Assembly (NCBI RefSeq): GCF_026810445.1 | Contig: NZ_CP113949.1 | Location: forward strand, 558,001-622,000 | Length of the DNA stretch: 64,000 bases | DNA from: Pseudomonas sp. BSw22131 | Lineage (GTDB): Bacteria; Pseudomonadota; Gammaproteobacteria; Pseudomonadales; Pseudomonadaceae | Reading direction: 5' to 3' | In this document: piece by piece, positions 20,332 through 29,794 of the stretch | How the letters are laid out: every line of letters begins with the position of its first letter | How positions within the stretch are numbered: position 1 is the stretch's first letter | Notes under the pieces: model-generated | What the model saw: the letters and a program-made list of their open reading frames with translations, nothing else | What the model was told of the DNA's origin: nothing | The model's database searches: none | Position numbers and translations under genes: made by a program

Positions 20332-21101
20332 CAGGGCTTGATGCCACGGTGCAGGGCGACGATGCCAGAAGTCATGTTGTGGTAGGTCACTCGGTCGAAA
20401 CCGGCTTTTACCATCATCGCCTTGAGGGTTTCCTGATCCGGGTGCATGCGGATCGATTCAGCCAGGTAGCGGTAGCTTTCGGAATCATTGGTGATCAACT
20501 TGCCGGCCAGCGGCATGAACGCGAAGGAGTACGCGTCGTAGATCTTGGACATAACCGGATTGGTCGGTTTGGAAAACTCAAGCACCAGCAAGCGGCCACC
20601 CGGTTTGAGAACGCGCAGCATCGAGGCGATGGCGTCCTCTTTGTGAGTGACGTTGCGCAGGCCGAACGCGATGGTCACGCAGTCGAAGTAGTTATCGGGG
20701 AAGGGCAGTTTTTCGGCGTCGGCCTGGACAAAGCTCATGTTGCCGGCCACGCCACGGTCCAGCAGGCGGTCACGACCGACGCGCAGCATGGATTCGTTGA
20801 TATCGGCGAGGACGACTTCGCCGGTCGGGCCGACGAGGTGTGAAAACTTCTTCGCCAGATCGCCCGTGCCACCGGCTATATCGAGTACGCGATTACCGAC
20901 GCGCACGCCGGACAGCTCGATGGTGAAGCGCTTCCACAGGCGATGCATGCCACCTGAAAGCACGTCGTTCATCAGGTCATACTTGGCTGCAACGGAGTGA
21001 AAAACCTCGGCGACTTTGTCAGCCTTCTGGCTTTCAGGCACGTTTTTGTAGCCGAAGTGGGTGGTGGGTTCGGCATCGCTGCCTTTGCGCGGATCATTCA
21101 T
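20331..21101 (-). CDS. ubiE: Demethylmenaquinone/2-methoxy-6-polyprenyl-benzoquinol C-methyltransferase
   Basis: The 256-residue SAM-dependent methyltransferase adds the C-methyl group in ubiquinone synthesis. SAM motif I (DIAGGTGD) is at residues 74-81, and VKPGG/FSKP motifs follow. I use the ATG at 21101 ([19 protein letters not shown]), the conserved N-terminus; a longer frame to 21176 has no family support. It is the first gene of the ubiEJB operon, divergent from the gene at 21245. Confidence 0.95.
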   Translation of the reverse strand: MNDPRKGSDAEPTTHFGYKNVPESQKADKVAEVFHSVAAKYDLMNDVLSGGMHRLWKRFTIELSGVRVGNRVLDIAGGTGDLAKKFSHLVGPTGEVVLADINESMLRVGRDRLLDRGVAGNMSFVQADAEKLPFPDNYFDCVTIAFGLRNVTHKEDAIASMLRVLKPGGRLLVLEFSKPTNPVMSKIYDAYSFAFMPLAGKLITNDSESYRYLAESIRMHPDQETLKAMMVKAGFDRVTYHNMTSGIVALHRGIKP

Positions 21102-21244
21102 ATCGCTGTCACCGGAATAAAGTGCGGCCATTCTAATCGCCGGGGCTGGCTTTGTCTTGACAAGGCTTGCCGCCAACAGTTTCTTCGCTGCGACCCGCTG
21201 TTATAGTGCGCCGACGATTTACCCCTTGATGAAGGAGTCTTTGA

Positions 21245-21523
21245 ATGTCCCGTATTACCGTCGAACGCGCTCATTCCCTGGGCAAGGAGAAAGCCCGGGA
21301 AAAGGCTGAGGTCATGCTGCAAAAGCTGTCGGACAAGTATGGCATCGCCCACGAGTGGGCCGGCGACACCGTCGAGCTGGAAGGCAAGGGTGCGAAAGGC
21401 ACTGTGGATGTTGAGGACGATCTGGTGCGCGTCAATATCGAGCTGAATTTCTTCCTGTCCGCCATGAGCGGTTCGATCAAGTCAGAAGTCGAGAAGCAGC
21501 TGGATAAAGTGCTGACCGCTTGA
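21245..21523 (+). CDS. Polyhydroxyalkanoic acid system family protein
   Basis: The small 92-residue protein starts MSRITVERAHSLGKEKARE. It matches the family found next to the pha genes in Pseudomonas (PHA_gran_rgn). Its biochemical role is not established. The ATG has a strong AAGGAG 8-9 nt upstream, and a TTATAG -10-like hexamer lies about 40 nt upstream. In P. aeruginosa and P. putida this gene lies between phaI and ubiE. Here the pha synthase genes are absent, leaving it as an orphan. Confidence 0.85.
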   Translation: MSRITVERAHSLGKEKAREKAEVMLQKLSDKYGIAHEWAGDTVELEGKGAKGTVDVEDDLVRVNIELNFFLSAMSGSIKSEVEKQLDKVLTA

Positions 21524-21535
21524 TCGACGCATTCC

Positions 21536-21612
21536 CTGTAGGGGCGAACTTGTTCGCGAAGCGTAATAGCTGACACGGCGCGTCCACCTTTTCGCCAACA
21601 AGTTGGCTCCGA
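21536..21612. repeat. Imperfect inverted REP pair
   Basis: The left arm (21536-21563) starts ctgtaggggcgaacttgttc, and the right arm (21587-21610) is its imperfect reverse complement ending ttggctcc. It fills the short gap where the pha cluster would lie in relatives. Confidence 0.65.
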
Positions 21613-21635
21613 TTGGCGCTCGCCGCCCGCTCCGC

Positions 21636-22013
21636 TCATAACATCAGTTTGATGACCTGCTCTGAAGGGTCCCGGGTTTTGCCAGCGGCCTTCAACTCGG
21701 CGAGATAATCGTCCCACAGTGCCTCTTGGCGTTGCGCCAGTTGATAGAGGTAATCCCACGTGAACAATCCGCTGTCATGACCGTCATCGAAGGTTAGTTT
21801 CAGCGCGTACTGACCGGCCGGTTCGACCTTGATCAGGCCAACTCCCAACTTGCCGAACTGCAGAATCGGATTACCGTGCCCTTGCACCTCAGCCGAAGGC
21901 GAGTGCACGCGCAGAAGCTCGGCGGGCAGATGATACTCCTCGCCCTCGCCGTATTTCAGCGTGAGGGTTTTGGAGGCTTTGTGCAGCTGGATGGCGGTGG
22001 GGAGTTTGGTCAT
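21636..22013 (-). CDS. DUF971 protein (gamma-butyrobetaine hydroxylase-like N-terminal domain)
   Basis: The 125-residue single-domain protein starts MTKLPTAIQLHKASKTL at the ATG ending at 22013. The domain resembles the small N-terminal zinc-binding-like region of gamma-butyrobetaine hydroxylases and ApaG/Fe-S partner proteins; its role in bacteria is unclear. WDYLYQLAQRQEALWDDYLAEL is typical of the Pseudomonas members. It lies directly downstream of hslU on the same strand, as in other Pseudomonas, but a heptad repeat element separates them. Confidence 0.85.
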   Translation of the reverse strand: MTKLPTAIQLHKASKTLTLKYGEGEEYHLPAELLRVHSPSAEVQGHGNPILQFGKLGVGLIKVEPAGQYALKLTFDDGHDSGLFTWDYLYQLAQRQEALWDDYLAELKAAGKTRDPSEQVIKLML

Positions 22014-22022
22014 GGGGGAGAG

Positions 22023-22120
22023 TCTCAAGCTACAAGCTACAAGCTACAAGCTACAAGCGAACGGCATCTGCTTCTGCTTGGAGCTTGAGGCTTGAGGCTT
22101 GCAGCTTATAGCTGCTGTCA
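22023..22120. repeat. Heptad-repeat hairpin element abutting the hslU stop
   Basis: Left side: four ctacaag units (22028-22059). Right side: inverted ctNcaag-type units (22079-22112). Together they can fold into a long imperfect hairpin. On the minus strand the element begins TGA-cagcagctataagc, where TGA is the hslU stop. Two further copies lie at 32100-32185 and 47964-48075. Confidence 0.85.
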
Positions 22121-23449
22121 GAGGATGTACCTGGACAAATCTTCATCCGCCGCCAGTTCGCCCAAGTGGCTATTGACGTATTCGGCGTCGATCTTGATGG
22201 TCTCGGCACCCTGCGCGCTGGCAAGGTCTCCGGCGCTGAAAGACACCTCTTCCAGAAGACGCTCGAGCAGCGTGTGCAGCCGACGAGCCCCGATGTTTTC
22301 GGTCTTCTCGTTGACCTGCCAGGCAATCTCCGCCAGACGCTTGATGCCTTCAGGCAAGAACTCGATGTTCAGGCCTTCGGTCTTCAGCAACTCGCGATAT
22401 TGCTCAGTCAGCGACGCGTGTGGCTCGCTGAGAATGCGCTCGAAGTCCTGCGGGCTCAGTGCCTTGAGCTCGACCCGGATCGGCAGACGACCTTGCAGTT
22501 CAGGCACCAGATCGCTCGGCTTGCTCAGGTGGAACGCGCCTGAAGCAATGAACAGAATGTGGTCAGTCTTGACCATGCCCAGCTTGGTGTTGACCGTGCA
22601 GCCTTCGATCAGCGGCAGCAAATCGCGCTGCACGCCCTCACGCGAAACGTCAGCGCCGCCAACATTGCCTCGCTTGGCGACTTTGTCGATCTCGTCGATG
22701 AACACGATGCCATGCTGCTCGACTGCCTCAAGCGCCTGGGCTTTGAGTTCTTCATCGTTGACCAGACGGCCTGCTTCTTCGTCGCGGACCATCTTCAGCG
22801 CGTCTTTGACTTTCAGCTTGCGGCTTTTCTTTTTGCCTTTGCCCATGTTGGCAAACAGGCTTTGCAGCTGGTTGGTCATCTCTTCCATGCCTGGCGGCGC
22901 AGAAATATCGACGCCGCTCATTTCAGCCACTTCGATTTCGATTTCCTTGTCGTCCAGTTGACCTTCGCGCAGGCGCTTGCGGAACAGCTGACGAGTGTTG
23001 GTATCACTGGGTGACGCTTCGTCCTGGAAACCGCGAGCCGGTGGTAGCAGCGCATCGAGGATGCGATCTTCGGCGGCGTCTTCGGCGCGATGACGGACTT
23101 TGACCATTTCCTGTTCGCGCAGCAGCTTCATGGCGGCGTCAGCGAGGTCGCGAATGATCGACTCAACGTCGCGGCCGACGTAGCCGACTTCGGTGAACTT
23201 GGTTGCTTCAACCTTGATGAACGGCGCGTTGGCAAGCTTGGCCAGGCGACGGGCGATTTCGGTTTTACCGACGCCGGTCGGGCCGATCATCAGGATGTTC
23301 TTGGGGGTGACTTCGACGCGCAGCTCTTCAGGCAGCTGCATCCGGCGCCAGCGATTACGCAGCGCGATGGCGACGGCGCGTTTGGCATCGTCCTGGCCGA
23401 TGATATGGCGATTGAGTTCGTGGACGATTTCACGGGGAGTCATGGACAT
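22118..23449 (-). CDS. hslU: HslU, ATPase/unfoldase subunit of the HslUV protease
   Basis: The 443-residue AAA+ (Clp/Hsp100) protein forms a hexamer that unfolds substrates and feeds them to HslV. Walker A GPTGVGKT is at residues 56-63; Walker B ([10 protein letters not shown]) follows the family-specific I-domain insertion; the C-terminus is DLSRYIL, which docks into HslV. I take the ATG at 23449 ([13 protein letters not shown]), in line with the family length; a TTG three codons earlier lies too near the GAGGA site. It is co-transcribed with hslV upstream. Confidence 0.97.
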   Translation of the reverse strand: MSMTPREIVHELNRHIIGQDDAKRAVAIALRNRWRRMQLPEELRVEVTPKNILMIGPTGVGKTEIARRLAKLANAPFIKVEATKFTEVGYVGRDVESIIRDLADAAMKLLREQEMVKVRHRAEDAAEDRILDALLPPARGFQDEASPSDTNTRQLFRKRLREGQLDDKEIEIEVAEMSGVDISAPPGMEEMTNQLQSLFANMGKGKKKSRKLKVKDALKMVRDEEAGRLVNDEELKAQALEAVEQHGIVFIDEIDKVAKRGNVGGADVSREGVQRDLLPLIEGCTVNTKLGMVKTDHILFIASGAFHLSKPSDLVPELQGRLPIRVELKALSPQDFERILSEPHASLTEQYRELLKTEGLNIEFLPEGIKRLAEIAWQVNEKTENIGARRLHTLLERLLEEVSFSAGDLASAQGAETIKIDAEYVNSHLGELAADEDLSRYIL

Positions 23450-23518
23450 GATTTTCAACGGTCCTCTGGTTCGAACAGGCTCGGCAGGCCGCGATTGAAC
23501 GCAGCCATTGCCAAGCGC

Positions 23519-24049
23519 TTATTCGGCGAGGTCCTGCTCCTCAATGGTGATGTTGTGGTTGGTGAATACGCAGATGTCGCCAGCGATGTGCAGCGCGGTT
23601 TCGGCGATTTCGCGGGCGGACAGTTCGGTCTTCAGCAGCAGGGCGCGCGCGGCGGCCTGGGCGAATGCACCGCCGGAACCCATGGCGATCAACCCGTCTT
23701 CAGGCTCAACCACGTCGCCGTTGCCGGTGATGATCAACGAAGCGTCTTTGTTGGCGACGGCGAGCATGGCTTCCAGGCGACTCAGCGAACGGTCGGTGCG
23801 CCATTCTTTGGCGAGTTCGACGGCGGCACGAATCAGATGGCCCTGGTGTTTTTCGAGCTGACCTTCAAAGCGCTCGAACAAGGTGAAAGCGTCGGCAGTG
23901 GCGCCGGCGAACCCGGCGATCACTTCTCCGTGGTACAGGCGGCGGACTTTCTTGGCGTTGCCTTTCATGACGGTGTTGCCGAGGGAAACCTGGCCGTCAC
24001 CCGCCATGACGACTTTGCCGTGGCGGCGCACTGAAACGATGGTGGTCAA
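23519..24049 (-). CDS. hslV: HslV, proteasome-like peptidase subunit
   Basis: The 176-residue N-terminal-nucleophile threonine protease forms double hexameric rings. The start must be the TTG at 24049, because the catalytic Thr has to be exposed directly after the initiator Met ([12 protein letters not shown]); an in-frame GTG five codons earlier would bury it. GDGQVSLG and the [14 protein letters not shown] segment are conserved. A sigma-32-type promoter lies about 50-75 nt upstream. Confidence 0.96.
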   Translation of the reverse strand: MTTIVSVRRHGKVVMAGDGQVSLGNTVMKGNAKKVRRLYHGEVIAGFAGATADAFTLFERFEGQLEKHQGHLIRAAVELAKEWRTDRSLSRLEAMLAVANKDASLIITGNGDVVEPEDGLIAMGSGGAFAQAAARALLLKTELSAREIAETALHIAGDICVFTNHNITIEEQDLAE

Positions 24050-24096
24050 GGGGAGAGTCTCCACGCTGCGGGGCGAAAATGCCCTGATGCAAACTC

Positions 24097-24123
24097 ATAT
24101 GGGGGTGGGGGCGGGTTTTTCAA
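24097..24123 (-). promoter_or_regulatory. Sigma-32 (RpoH) heat-shock promoter of hslVU
   Basis: On the minus strand, TTGAAA (24123-24118) is followed by a 13-nt C-rich spacer and CCCCATAT (24104-24097). This fits the known RpoH consensus (CTTGAAA, 11-16 nt, CCCCATnT). It lies about 50 nt upstream of the hslV start, and hslVU is a classical heat-shock operon. Confidence 0.82.
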
Positions 24124-24270
24124 CTGCGAGGGGGAATGAGGGATGAGCGGTTGTGACCTGCCTAGTTACGCTTCCGCCGCAGGCGTAGAAGTCTGGCTTG
24201 CCGACGATCTGGCGCGCAGCGGCAGTAAATCCTCTAACCGTAAAACTTCAGGTTAATCGTGGTGACGGGT

Positions 24271-24335
24271 ATTACGACCGGTTCCCGGTTGATCGTCAGC
24301 AAGCTGGACTCCCACGCCCTCCGGGCAGAATCAGG
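24271..24335 (+). repeat. Solo copy of a 60-bp repeat family
   Basis: The segment contains gaccggttcccggttgatcg and then agcaagctggactcccacgc, and ends ccctccgggcagaatcagg. It is about 90% identical, in reverse complement, to the left arm of the inverted doublet at 50861-51026, and roughly 80% identical to the right arm. Confidence 0.75.
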
Positions 24336-24399
24336 AGAAAGCAAATGCGGCGTGCCGAGAGGCAATGAGGAATGAATGGTGGGGCAGTGCGCGGAGGTT

Positions 24400-24490
24400 C
24401 TGTAGGAGCGAATTTATTCGCGAAGCGGTTTGTCAGACTCCAGTGGAGTTGGATGGGCCGACGTGCGCGCGAATGAACTCGCTCCTACAG
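24400..24490. repeat. Inverted REP pair
   Basis: The left arm ctgtaggagcgaatttattc (from 24400) pairs with the right arm ending gaactcgctcctacag at 24490. The ends are perfectly complementary. It lies just after the SPOR gene on that gene's transcript side. Confidence 0.85.
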
Positions 24491-24500
24491 TTACTGGTTT

Positions 24501-25190
24501 TTAGCGGCTCTGGCGCTGTTGCAGCAGCAGGTTGCTGAAACCGCCGCTTGCCAGTTGTTTCTGGGCAGTGGTCAGTTGTTCGCGGTTGCTGAACGGGCCG
24601 ACCAATACGCGGTACCAAGTCTCGTCCTTCACCGTGCCGGACTCAACCGTCGAGGTCTGTCCAAGCAGAATGATCTGCGCTCGTACCTTGTCCGCATCAG
24701 CCTGTTTGCGGAACGAGCCCGCCTGCAGGAAGAATGTCGTCACAGGTGCCGGTTTGGCCACGGGCGGCGCTGGCGGAGGCGTCAGGCCACTGAGTGCGGC
24801 CTGAGCGCGCGCGGTGTCGATCTTCGCTGCCTGCTCCGGTGAGACCGGCGTGGATGGCGCAACGACGGGTGGTGGCGTCTTTTCAGGCACCGCTTCGTTG
24901 GGCACGATTACTTCGGATTCGGGCAGCAGCGTATAGAAGTCGTACTTGGGCTTGACCGGCGCCGTAGGGCTTGGCGGCGTCTTGTTCGCTTCGGCTATCT
25001 TCGCGGCCTTGGCATCAGCCTTCACGCGCTTGATGTCGTCGCCACCGGGTTCGAGCTTCATCAGGAAAACGACGAAGGCGCCAACCGTCAGGCCAATCGC
25101 CATCCACAACCATCCCGGAATCGGCTTCTTGGCGGGTGCTTGATAACGGCTGGCGCCGCGCTTGGGAGCAGGTTTCTTTTTGGCAGCCAA
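24501..25190 (-). CDS. SPOR-domain membrane protein, FtsN-like
   Basis: The 229-residue bitopic protein has a basic cytoplasmic N-terminus (MAAKKKPAPKRG), one membrane span (about residues 26-44), a Pro/Ala-rich periplasmic linker and a C-terminal SPOR domain (about 153-225; FFLQAGSFRKQADAD ... WYRVLVGPFSNR). SPOR domains bind glycan strands lacking stem peptides at the septum. This gene follows argS in Pseudomonas and is the usual ftsN-like candidate, but FtsN identity is not certain from sequence. The start is TTG one nt after the argS stop, with GGAG inside the end of argS. Confidence 0.88.
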   Translation of the reverse strand: MAAKKKPAPKRGASRYQAPAKKPIPGWLWMAIGLTVGAFVVFLMKLEPGGDDIKRVKADAKAAKIAEANKTPPSPTAPVKPKYDFYTLLPESEVIVPNEAVPEKTPPPVVAPSTPVSPEQAAKIDTARAQAALSGLTPPPAPPVAKPAPVTTFFLQAGSFRKQADADKVRAQIILLGQTSTVESGTVKDETWYRVLVGPFSNREQLTTAQKQLASGGFSNLLLQQRQSR

Positions 25191-25191
25191 C

Positions 25192-26928
25192 TTACATACG
25201 CTCCAGAGTTTCCAGACCCAAGAGTTCCAGGCCTTGCTTGAGGGTGCGGCCGGTCAGGGCCGCGAGGCGCAGACGACTTTGCTGTTGCTCGGGGTTTTCA
25301 GCGCCGAGGATCGGGCAATTCTCGTAGAAGCTGGAGAACAGGCCCGCAAGATCGTAAAGATAGGCACACAGCACGTGCGGGGTGCCTTTCTCGGCGACGT
25401 TGTTCAGGGTTTCGCCGAACTGCGCCAGGCGCGCCGCGAGCTCCTGTTCCTGCGGTGCATCGAGAATGATCTGACCTTTGCTTTCATCGAAAGGCGTGCC
25501 GAGTTTGCGGAACACGCCGACCACGCGGGTGTATGCGTAAAGCAGATAAGGCGCGGTGTTGCCTTCAAAGCTGAGCATCTGGTCGAAGTTGAAGCTGTAG
25601 TCGCTGGCGCGGTGCTTGGATAGATCCGCGTACTTCACGGCGCTGATGCCCACGGCTTTGGCGATGCTGCGCAGTTCGTCTTCGGCGACTTCCGGGTTTT
25701 TCTCTTTGACCAGGGCGTAAGCGCGCTCCTCGGCTTCGTCGAGCAGATCGACCAGCTTCACGGTGCCGCCATCGCGGGTCTTGAACGGTCGGCCATCGGC
25801 GCCGTTCATCGTGCCGAAGCCCATGTGCTCCATTTGCATGCCGTTGCTCACGAAGCCTGCGCGGCGTGCGACTTCAAACACCTGCTGGAAATGCAGGGCC
25901 TGACGCTGATCGACGAAGTACAAGACGCGATCGGCTTTCAATGCGTTGCTGCGATAGCGGATGGCAGCCAGGTCAGTGGTGGCGTACAGGTAGCCGCCGC
26001 CGGCCTTTTGCACAATCACGGGCAGCGGCGTGTCTTCGGCTGTTCTGAATTCTTCGAGGAATACGCACTGAGCGCCGTTGCTCTCGACCAGCAAGCCGGT
26101 TTTCTTCAGGTCGGCAACCACATTGGCCAGGTCATCGTTGTAAGCGCTTTCGCCCATCACGTCTTTGGGCGTGAGTTTGACGTTGAGGCGCTCGTAGACT
26201 TCCTGGCAGTGCGACAGGGAAATATCCTTGAACCGGGTCCACAGGCTCAGGCATTCGGCGTCACCGGCTTGCAGCTTGACCACAAGGCCGCGTGCTCGCT
26301 CTGCGAACTCCACGGACTCGTCAAAACGGCCTTTGGCAGCGCGGTAGAAGTTTTCAAGGTCCGACAGTTCGTCGCTGGTAGCAGGGGTTTCCTGAAGATA
26401 GGCCAGCAGCATGCCAAATTGGGTGCCCCAATCGCCGACGTGGTTCTGACGAATCACGGTGTCACCCAGGAATTCCAATACGTTGGCGACGCCGTCGCCA
26501 ATGATCGTTGAACGCAAATGGCCAACGTGCATTTCTTTGGCGAGATTGGGTGCGGACAGATCGACGACGACGCGCTGGGCCGGGCTGGCTCTGCGCACCG
26601 ACAGCGTTGCATCGGCAAGCGCGGTGTCCAGTCGAGTGGCGAGCGCTTGGGTATTCTGGAAGAAGTTGAGGAAACCAGGGCCTGCGATTTCGACTTTGGT
26701 GATTTGCTCGTCGGCAGGCAGCGCAGTAATGAGCTTCTCGGCCAGATCACGAGGTTTCATGCCCGCAGGCTTGGCCAGCATCATGGCGATGTTGCTGGCG
26801 AAATCGCCGTTTTTCTTGTCTCGGGCGTTCTCCACCTGAATCGCTGGCGTCAGTCCTTCCGGCAAAACGCCATCAAGGACGAGTTGACTAAGGGCCTGTT
26901 GAATCAGCTGGCGAATGGTGTCTTTCAT
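25192..26928 (-). CDS. argS: Arginyl-tRNA synthetase
   Basis: The 578-residue class I synthetase charges tRNA-Arg. The HIGH-type motif is HVGH in [13 protein letters not shown]. There is no clear KMSKS motif, as in many bacterial ArgS. The N-terminal Add1 domain and the C-terminal DALR anticodon-binding domain, ending [10 protein letters not shown], are intact. The 5' gap holds a REP pair; the SPOR gene follows at once. Confidence 0.98.
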   Translation of the reverse strand: MKDTIRQLIQQALSQLVLDGVLPEGLTPAIQVENARDKKNGDFASNIAMMLAKPAGMKPRDLAEKLITALPADEQITKVEIAGPGFLNFFQNTQALATRLDTALADATLSVRRASPAQRVVVDLSAPNLAKEMHVGHLRSTIIGDGVANVLEFLGDTVIRQNHVGDWGTQFGMLLAYLQETPATSDELSDLENFYRAAKGRFDESVEFAERARGLVVKLQAGDAECLSLWTRFKDISLSHCQEVYERLNVKLTPKDVMGESAYNDDLANVVADLKKTGLLVESNGAQCVFLEEFRTAEDTPLPVIVQKAGGGYLYATTDLAAIRYRSNALKADRVLYFVDQRQALHFQQVFEVARRAGFVSNGMQMEHMGFGTMNGADGRPFKTRDGGTVKLVDLLDEAEERAYALVKEKNPEVAEDELRSIAKAVGISAVKYADLSKHRASDYSFNFDQMLSFEGNTAPYLLYAYTRVVGVFRKLGTPFDESKGQIILDAPQEQELAARLAQFGETLNNVAEKGTPHVLCAYLYDLAGLFSSFYENCPILGAENPEQQQSRLRLAALTGRTLKQGLELLGLETLERM

Positions 26929-27051
26929 GATGCTCTCTTCGACCGCAAGCGCGGCAGCGCCTGGATGCGCGGGTGGAAAAACTGGGCATTATCCGTTTCC
27001 GGAGCCGCCTTGCCAACCGCATTGGATGCGCGGTTGGGCGTACGGTATCAA

Positions 27052-27143
27052 TTGCAGGAGTGCGCTTGCCCGCGATAGCGGTGTGTCAGCCACCAGAAAT
27101 AGTGAATGTGACGACGCATTCGCGGGCAAGCGCGCTCCTACAG
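27052..27143. repeat. Inverted REP pair between argS and priA
   Basis: The left arm tgcaggagtgcgcttgcccg (from 27053) and the right arm gggcaagcgcgctcctacag (to 27143) are complementary apart from two positions. The left arm continues with the gatagcgg REP core. It lies 10 nt beyond the priA stop. Confidence 0.88.
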
Positions 27144-27152
27144 ATTTTTCGT

Positions 27153-29372
27153 TTAATACAAATCCACGGGGTCCACGTCCAGAGACCACCTGACTTGCCT
27201 GCCGCTGGGCATGTTTTCCAGCGCCAGCATCCACGTTGCCAGCAATTTGTGCAGCGGCGCCCGCGCATTGGCCTGGACCAGTAACTGTGCACGGTAGCGA
27301 CCGGCTCGACGTTCCATGGGCGCTGGCACCGGGCCCAGCAGTTCGATGCCGCCCAGCTTCATGTCTGCCAGCAGTTGCTCCGCGTGGGTGCAGGCTTCGT
27401 CGAGAAACTCTTCGGCCTGATTGGGTTTGTGCGCTTCGGCCCGCAAAAGCGCCAAGTGGGAAAAGGGCGGTAGCCCCGCAGCCCGACGCTCGCTCAAAGC
27501 TTGCTCCGCGAAAGCGAAATACCCTTGTTCCGTCAGCTGAATCAGCAAGGGATGTTCAGCCAGATGCGTCTGGATAATTACCCGGCCTGGCTCTTCGGCG
27601 CGTCCCGCCCGTCCCGCGACCTGAACGATCAACTGCGCCATGCGTTCGCTGGCGCGGAAGTCGCCGGAAAACAACCCGCCGTCTGCATCGAGAATCGACA
27701 CCAGTGTCACGCGAGGAAAGTGATGCCCTTTGGCGAGCATTTGCGTGCCGACCAAAATGCACGGGTTGCCCTTTTGAATGGTGGTGAACAGTTGGTTCAT
27801 CGCGTCCTTTCGCGATGTGCTGTCGCGGTCGACGCGCAACACCGGATAGTCCGGAAACAAGATCGCCAGCCGTTCCTCAGCGCGTTCGGTGCCTGCGCCA
27901 ACGGGACGCAAATCGACCTTGCCGCACGACGGGCAATTACGCGGCACACGTTCAACATGGCCGCAGTGGTGGCAGCGCAGCTCGCCTGAACGTTGATGCA
28001 CGGTCATGCGCGCATCACAGCGGGTGCATTCCGACAGCCAGCCGCAGTCATGGCAGAGCAGCGTGGGCGCAAAGCCGCGACGGTTGAGAAACACCAGTAC
28101 CTGTTGGCCTGCCGCCAGGGTTTGTCCGATGGCTTGCTGCATCGGCCCGGAAATTCCGCTGTCCAGTGGACGGCTTTTTACGTCCAGGCGCAGGAAGCGT
28201 GGTTGTTGTGCACCACCGGCCCGCTGATTCAGTCGCAAGAGCGCATAACGGCCGGTGTAGGCGTTATGCAGGCTCTCCAGCGAGGGAGTCGCCGAGCCCA
28301 GTACGATGGGGATATCTTCCTGGCGCGCCCGCACCAGCGCCAGATCCCGCGCGTGATAGCGCAGGCCTTCCTGCTGTTTATAGGAGCCGTCGTGCTCTTC
28401 GTCGATGATGATCAGCCCCGGGTTTTTCATCGGCGTGAACAGGGCGGATCGCGTACCGATAATGATGTCCGCCTCGCCGTCGCGCGCCGCAAGCCACGCG
28501 TCGAGACGGTCGCGATCATTGACCGCCGAATGGACCAGCGCGATGCGTGCGTTGAAGCGCTGTTCAAAGCGCGCCAGGGTCTGAGGGCCGAGGTTGATCT
28601 CGGGGATCAGCACAAGCGCCTGCTTGCCCGCTTCGAGGGTCTCGCGGATCAGTTGCAAATAGACTTCGGTTTTGCCGCTGCCAGTGACGCCCGCCAGTAA
28701 TGAGGCATGAAAGCCGCCGAAGCCTGCGCGAATCGCTTCATACGCTGCACGCTGCTCGGGGTTTAGCGGGAGTTCCGGTTGCGCCAGCCAATGTTCATGG
28801 CGTTCCACCGGCTTGTGGCAGCGCACCTCGACCTGCACCAACTCTTTGGCCAGCAGCAGATTGAGGCTTTCGCGGTTGAGCATCAGCTTGCTCAGCAGTT
28901 GATGGGCCACGCCGTGCGGGTGTTGCGCCAGCGTGGTCAGCGCTTCCTTCTGCCGAGGTGCGCGGGCGATGCGCGGATCATCGACGCTGGCGTTGGGCGC
29001 GATCTGCCAGAACCGCTCCTGGCGTGACTCTGCCGGCTCCCCTTGACGCAACAGCACCGGCAACGCCCAGCTCAACGTGTCACCCAGGCTGTGCTGGTAA
29101 TACTGCGCCGTCCACAAACACAGCTTGAACAGCGCAGGCGGCAGCGGCGCTTCGCCGTCCAGCACCGCAATTGCGTGCCTTAGCTTGTCGGCCGGGACGT
29201 CACTCTGGTCGGCAACTTCCACCAGAATGCCGATCATTTCTCTGCGCCCAAACGGCACTCTCACACGCATGCCGGGCTGCAGGTCGCTGCCTGCCACGCC
29301 AGCGGGTGCCAGATAGTCGAACAGGCGGCGCAATGGCGAGGGCAGGGCGAGGCGCAGAATGGCGTCGGGCAC
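27153..29372 (-). CDS. priA: Primosomal protein N', replication-restart helicase
   Basis: The 739-residue superfamily 2 helicase reloads the replisome at stalled forks. Walker A GVTGSGKTEVY, the DEEH box (IIDEEHDGSYKQ), and eight cysteines forming two zinc sites (CHDCGW ... CTRC ... CHHC ... CPSC) are all present. The N-terminal DNA-binding domain is intact. The start is GTG at 29372, preceded by AGGA. The gene is divergent from rpmE, the usual arrangement. Confidence 0.97.
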   Translation of the reverse strand: MPDAILRLALPSPLRRLFDYLAPAGVAGSDLQPGMRVRVPFGRREMIGILVEVADQSDVPADKLRHAIAVLDGEAPLPPALFKLCLWTAQYYQHSLGDTLSWALPVLLRQGEPAESRQERFWQIAPNASVDDPRIARAPRQKEALTTLAQHPHGVAHQLLSKLMLNRESLNLLLAKELVQVEVRCHKPVERHEHWLAQPELPLNPEQRAAYEAIRAGFGGFHASLLAGVTGSGKTEVYLQLIRETLEAGKQALVLIPEINLGPQTLARFEQRFNARIALVHSAVNDRDRLDAWLAARDGEADIIIGTRSALFTPMKNPGLIIIDEEHDGSYKQQEGLRYHARDLALVRARQEDIPIVLGSATPSLESLHNAYTGRYALLRLNQRAGGAQQPRFLRLDVKSRPLDSGISGPMQQAIGQTLAAGQQVLVFLNRRGFAPTLLCHDCGWLSECTRCDARMTVHQRSGELRCHHCGHVERVPRNCPSCGKVDLRPVGAGTERAEERLAILFPDYPVLRVDRDSTSRKDAMNQLFTTIQKGNPCILVGTQMLAKGHHFPRVTLVSILDADGGLFSGDFRASERMAQLIVQVAGRAGRAEEPGRVIIQTHLAEHPLLIQLTEQGYFAFAEQALSERRAAGLPPFSHLALLRAEAHKPNQAEEFLDEACTHAEQLLADMKLGGIELLGPVPAPMERRAGRYRAQLLVQANARAPLHKLLATWMLALENMPSGRQVRWSLDVDPVDLY

Positions 29373-29442
29373 GCGGAGGGTTTCCTGTTACGGAGTATGA
29401 CGAAGGGCGCGATCTTAGCAGACGACCGGTGTGAACGTCGGC

Positions 29443-29470
29443 TTGCGTGGTTTGCAATGTCTGGTACTAT
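29443..29470 (+). promoter_or_regulatory. Probable sigma-70 promoter of rpmE
   Basis: TTGCGT (29443-29448), a 16-nt spacer and TACTAT (29465-29470) lie about 70 nt upstream of the rpmE ATG, in the divergent priA-rpmE gap. Confidence 0.55.
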
Positions 29471-29540
29471 GCGCGGCCTAATTCCGTGCGGTATTCAACA
29501 ATAGTGTTGGGTGGCGGCACGCTAGCCTGAGGAAGTATCC

Positions 29541-29771
29541 ATGAAAGCTGATATCCATCCAGTTTACGAAGCCATTGACGCAACCTGCAGCTGCGGCAAT
29601 GTCATCAAAACCCGTTCCACACTGGCCAAGCCTTTGAGCCTGGACGTGTGCAACGAGTGCCACCCGTTCTACACCGGCAAGCAAAAGACTCTGGACATCG
29701 GCGGTCGTGTCGACAAGTTCAAGTCGCGTTTCGGTGCGTTCGGCGCAACCAAAGCTCCTGCTGCAGAGTAA
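29541..29771 (+). CDS. rpmE: Ribosomal protein L31 (zinc-binding form)
   Basis: The 76-residue 50S subunit protein starts [19 protein letters not shown]. The cysteines CSC and CNEC form the zinc site of the C+ type of L31. The alternative zinc-free type would lack them. GAGGAAG lies upstream of the ATG. An intrinsic terminator follows 45 nt after the stop, inside the next reading frame. Confidence 0.96.
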   Translation: MKADIHPVYEAIDATCSCGNVIKTRSTLAKPLSLDVCNECHPFYTGKQKTLDIGGRVDKFKSRFGAFGATKAPAAE

Positions 29772-29794
29772 GGTTGGTCGTTCTGGGGTTTCCA

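Larger units (their letters stand above)
24065..24500. other. 436-nt gap upstream of hslV with heat-shock promoter and two repeats
   Basis: The gap contains, from right to left on the minus strand, a REP pair (24400-24490), a solo 60-bp repeat (24271-24335) and the sigma-32 promoter of hslVU (24097-24123). Bases 24124-24270 hold no gene that I can support. Confidence 0.7.

Noticed and set aside
22023..22112. Short direct repeats that could suggest a CRISPR array
   Set aside because: The 7-nt units are contiguous without spacers and form inverted arms; no cas genes are present.
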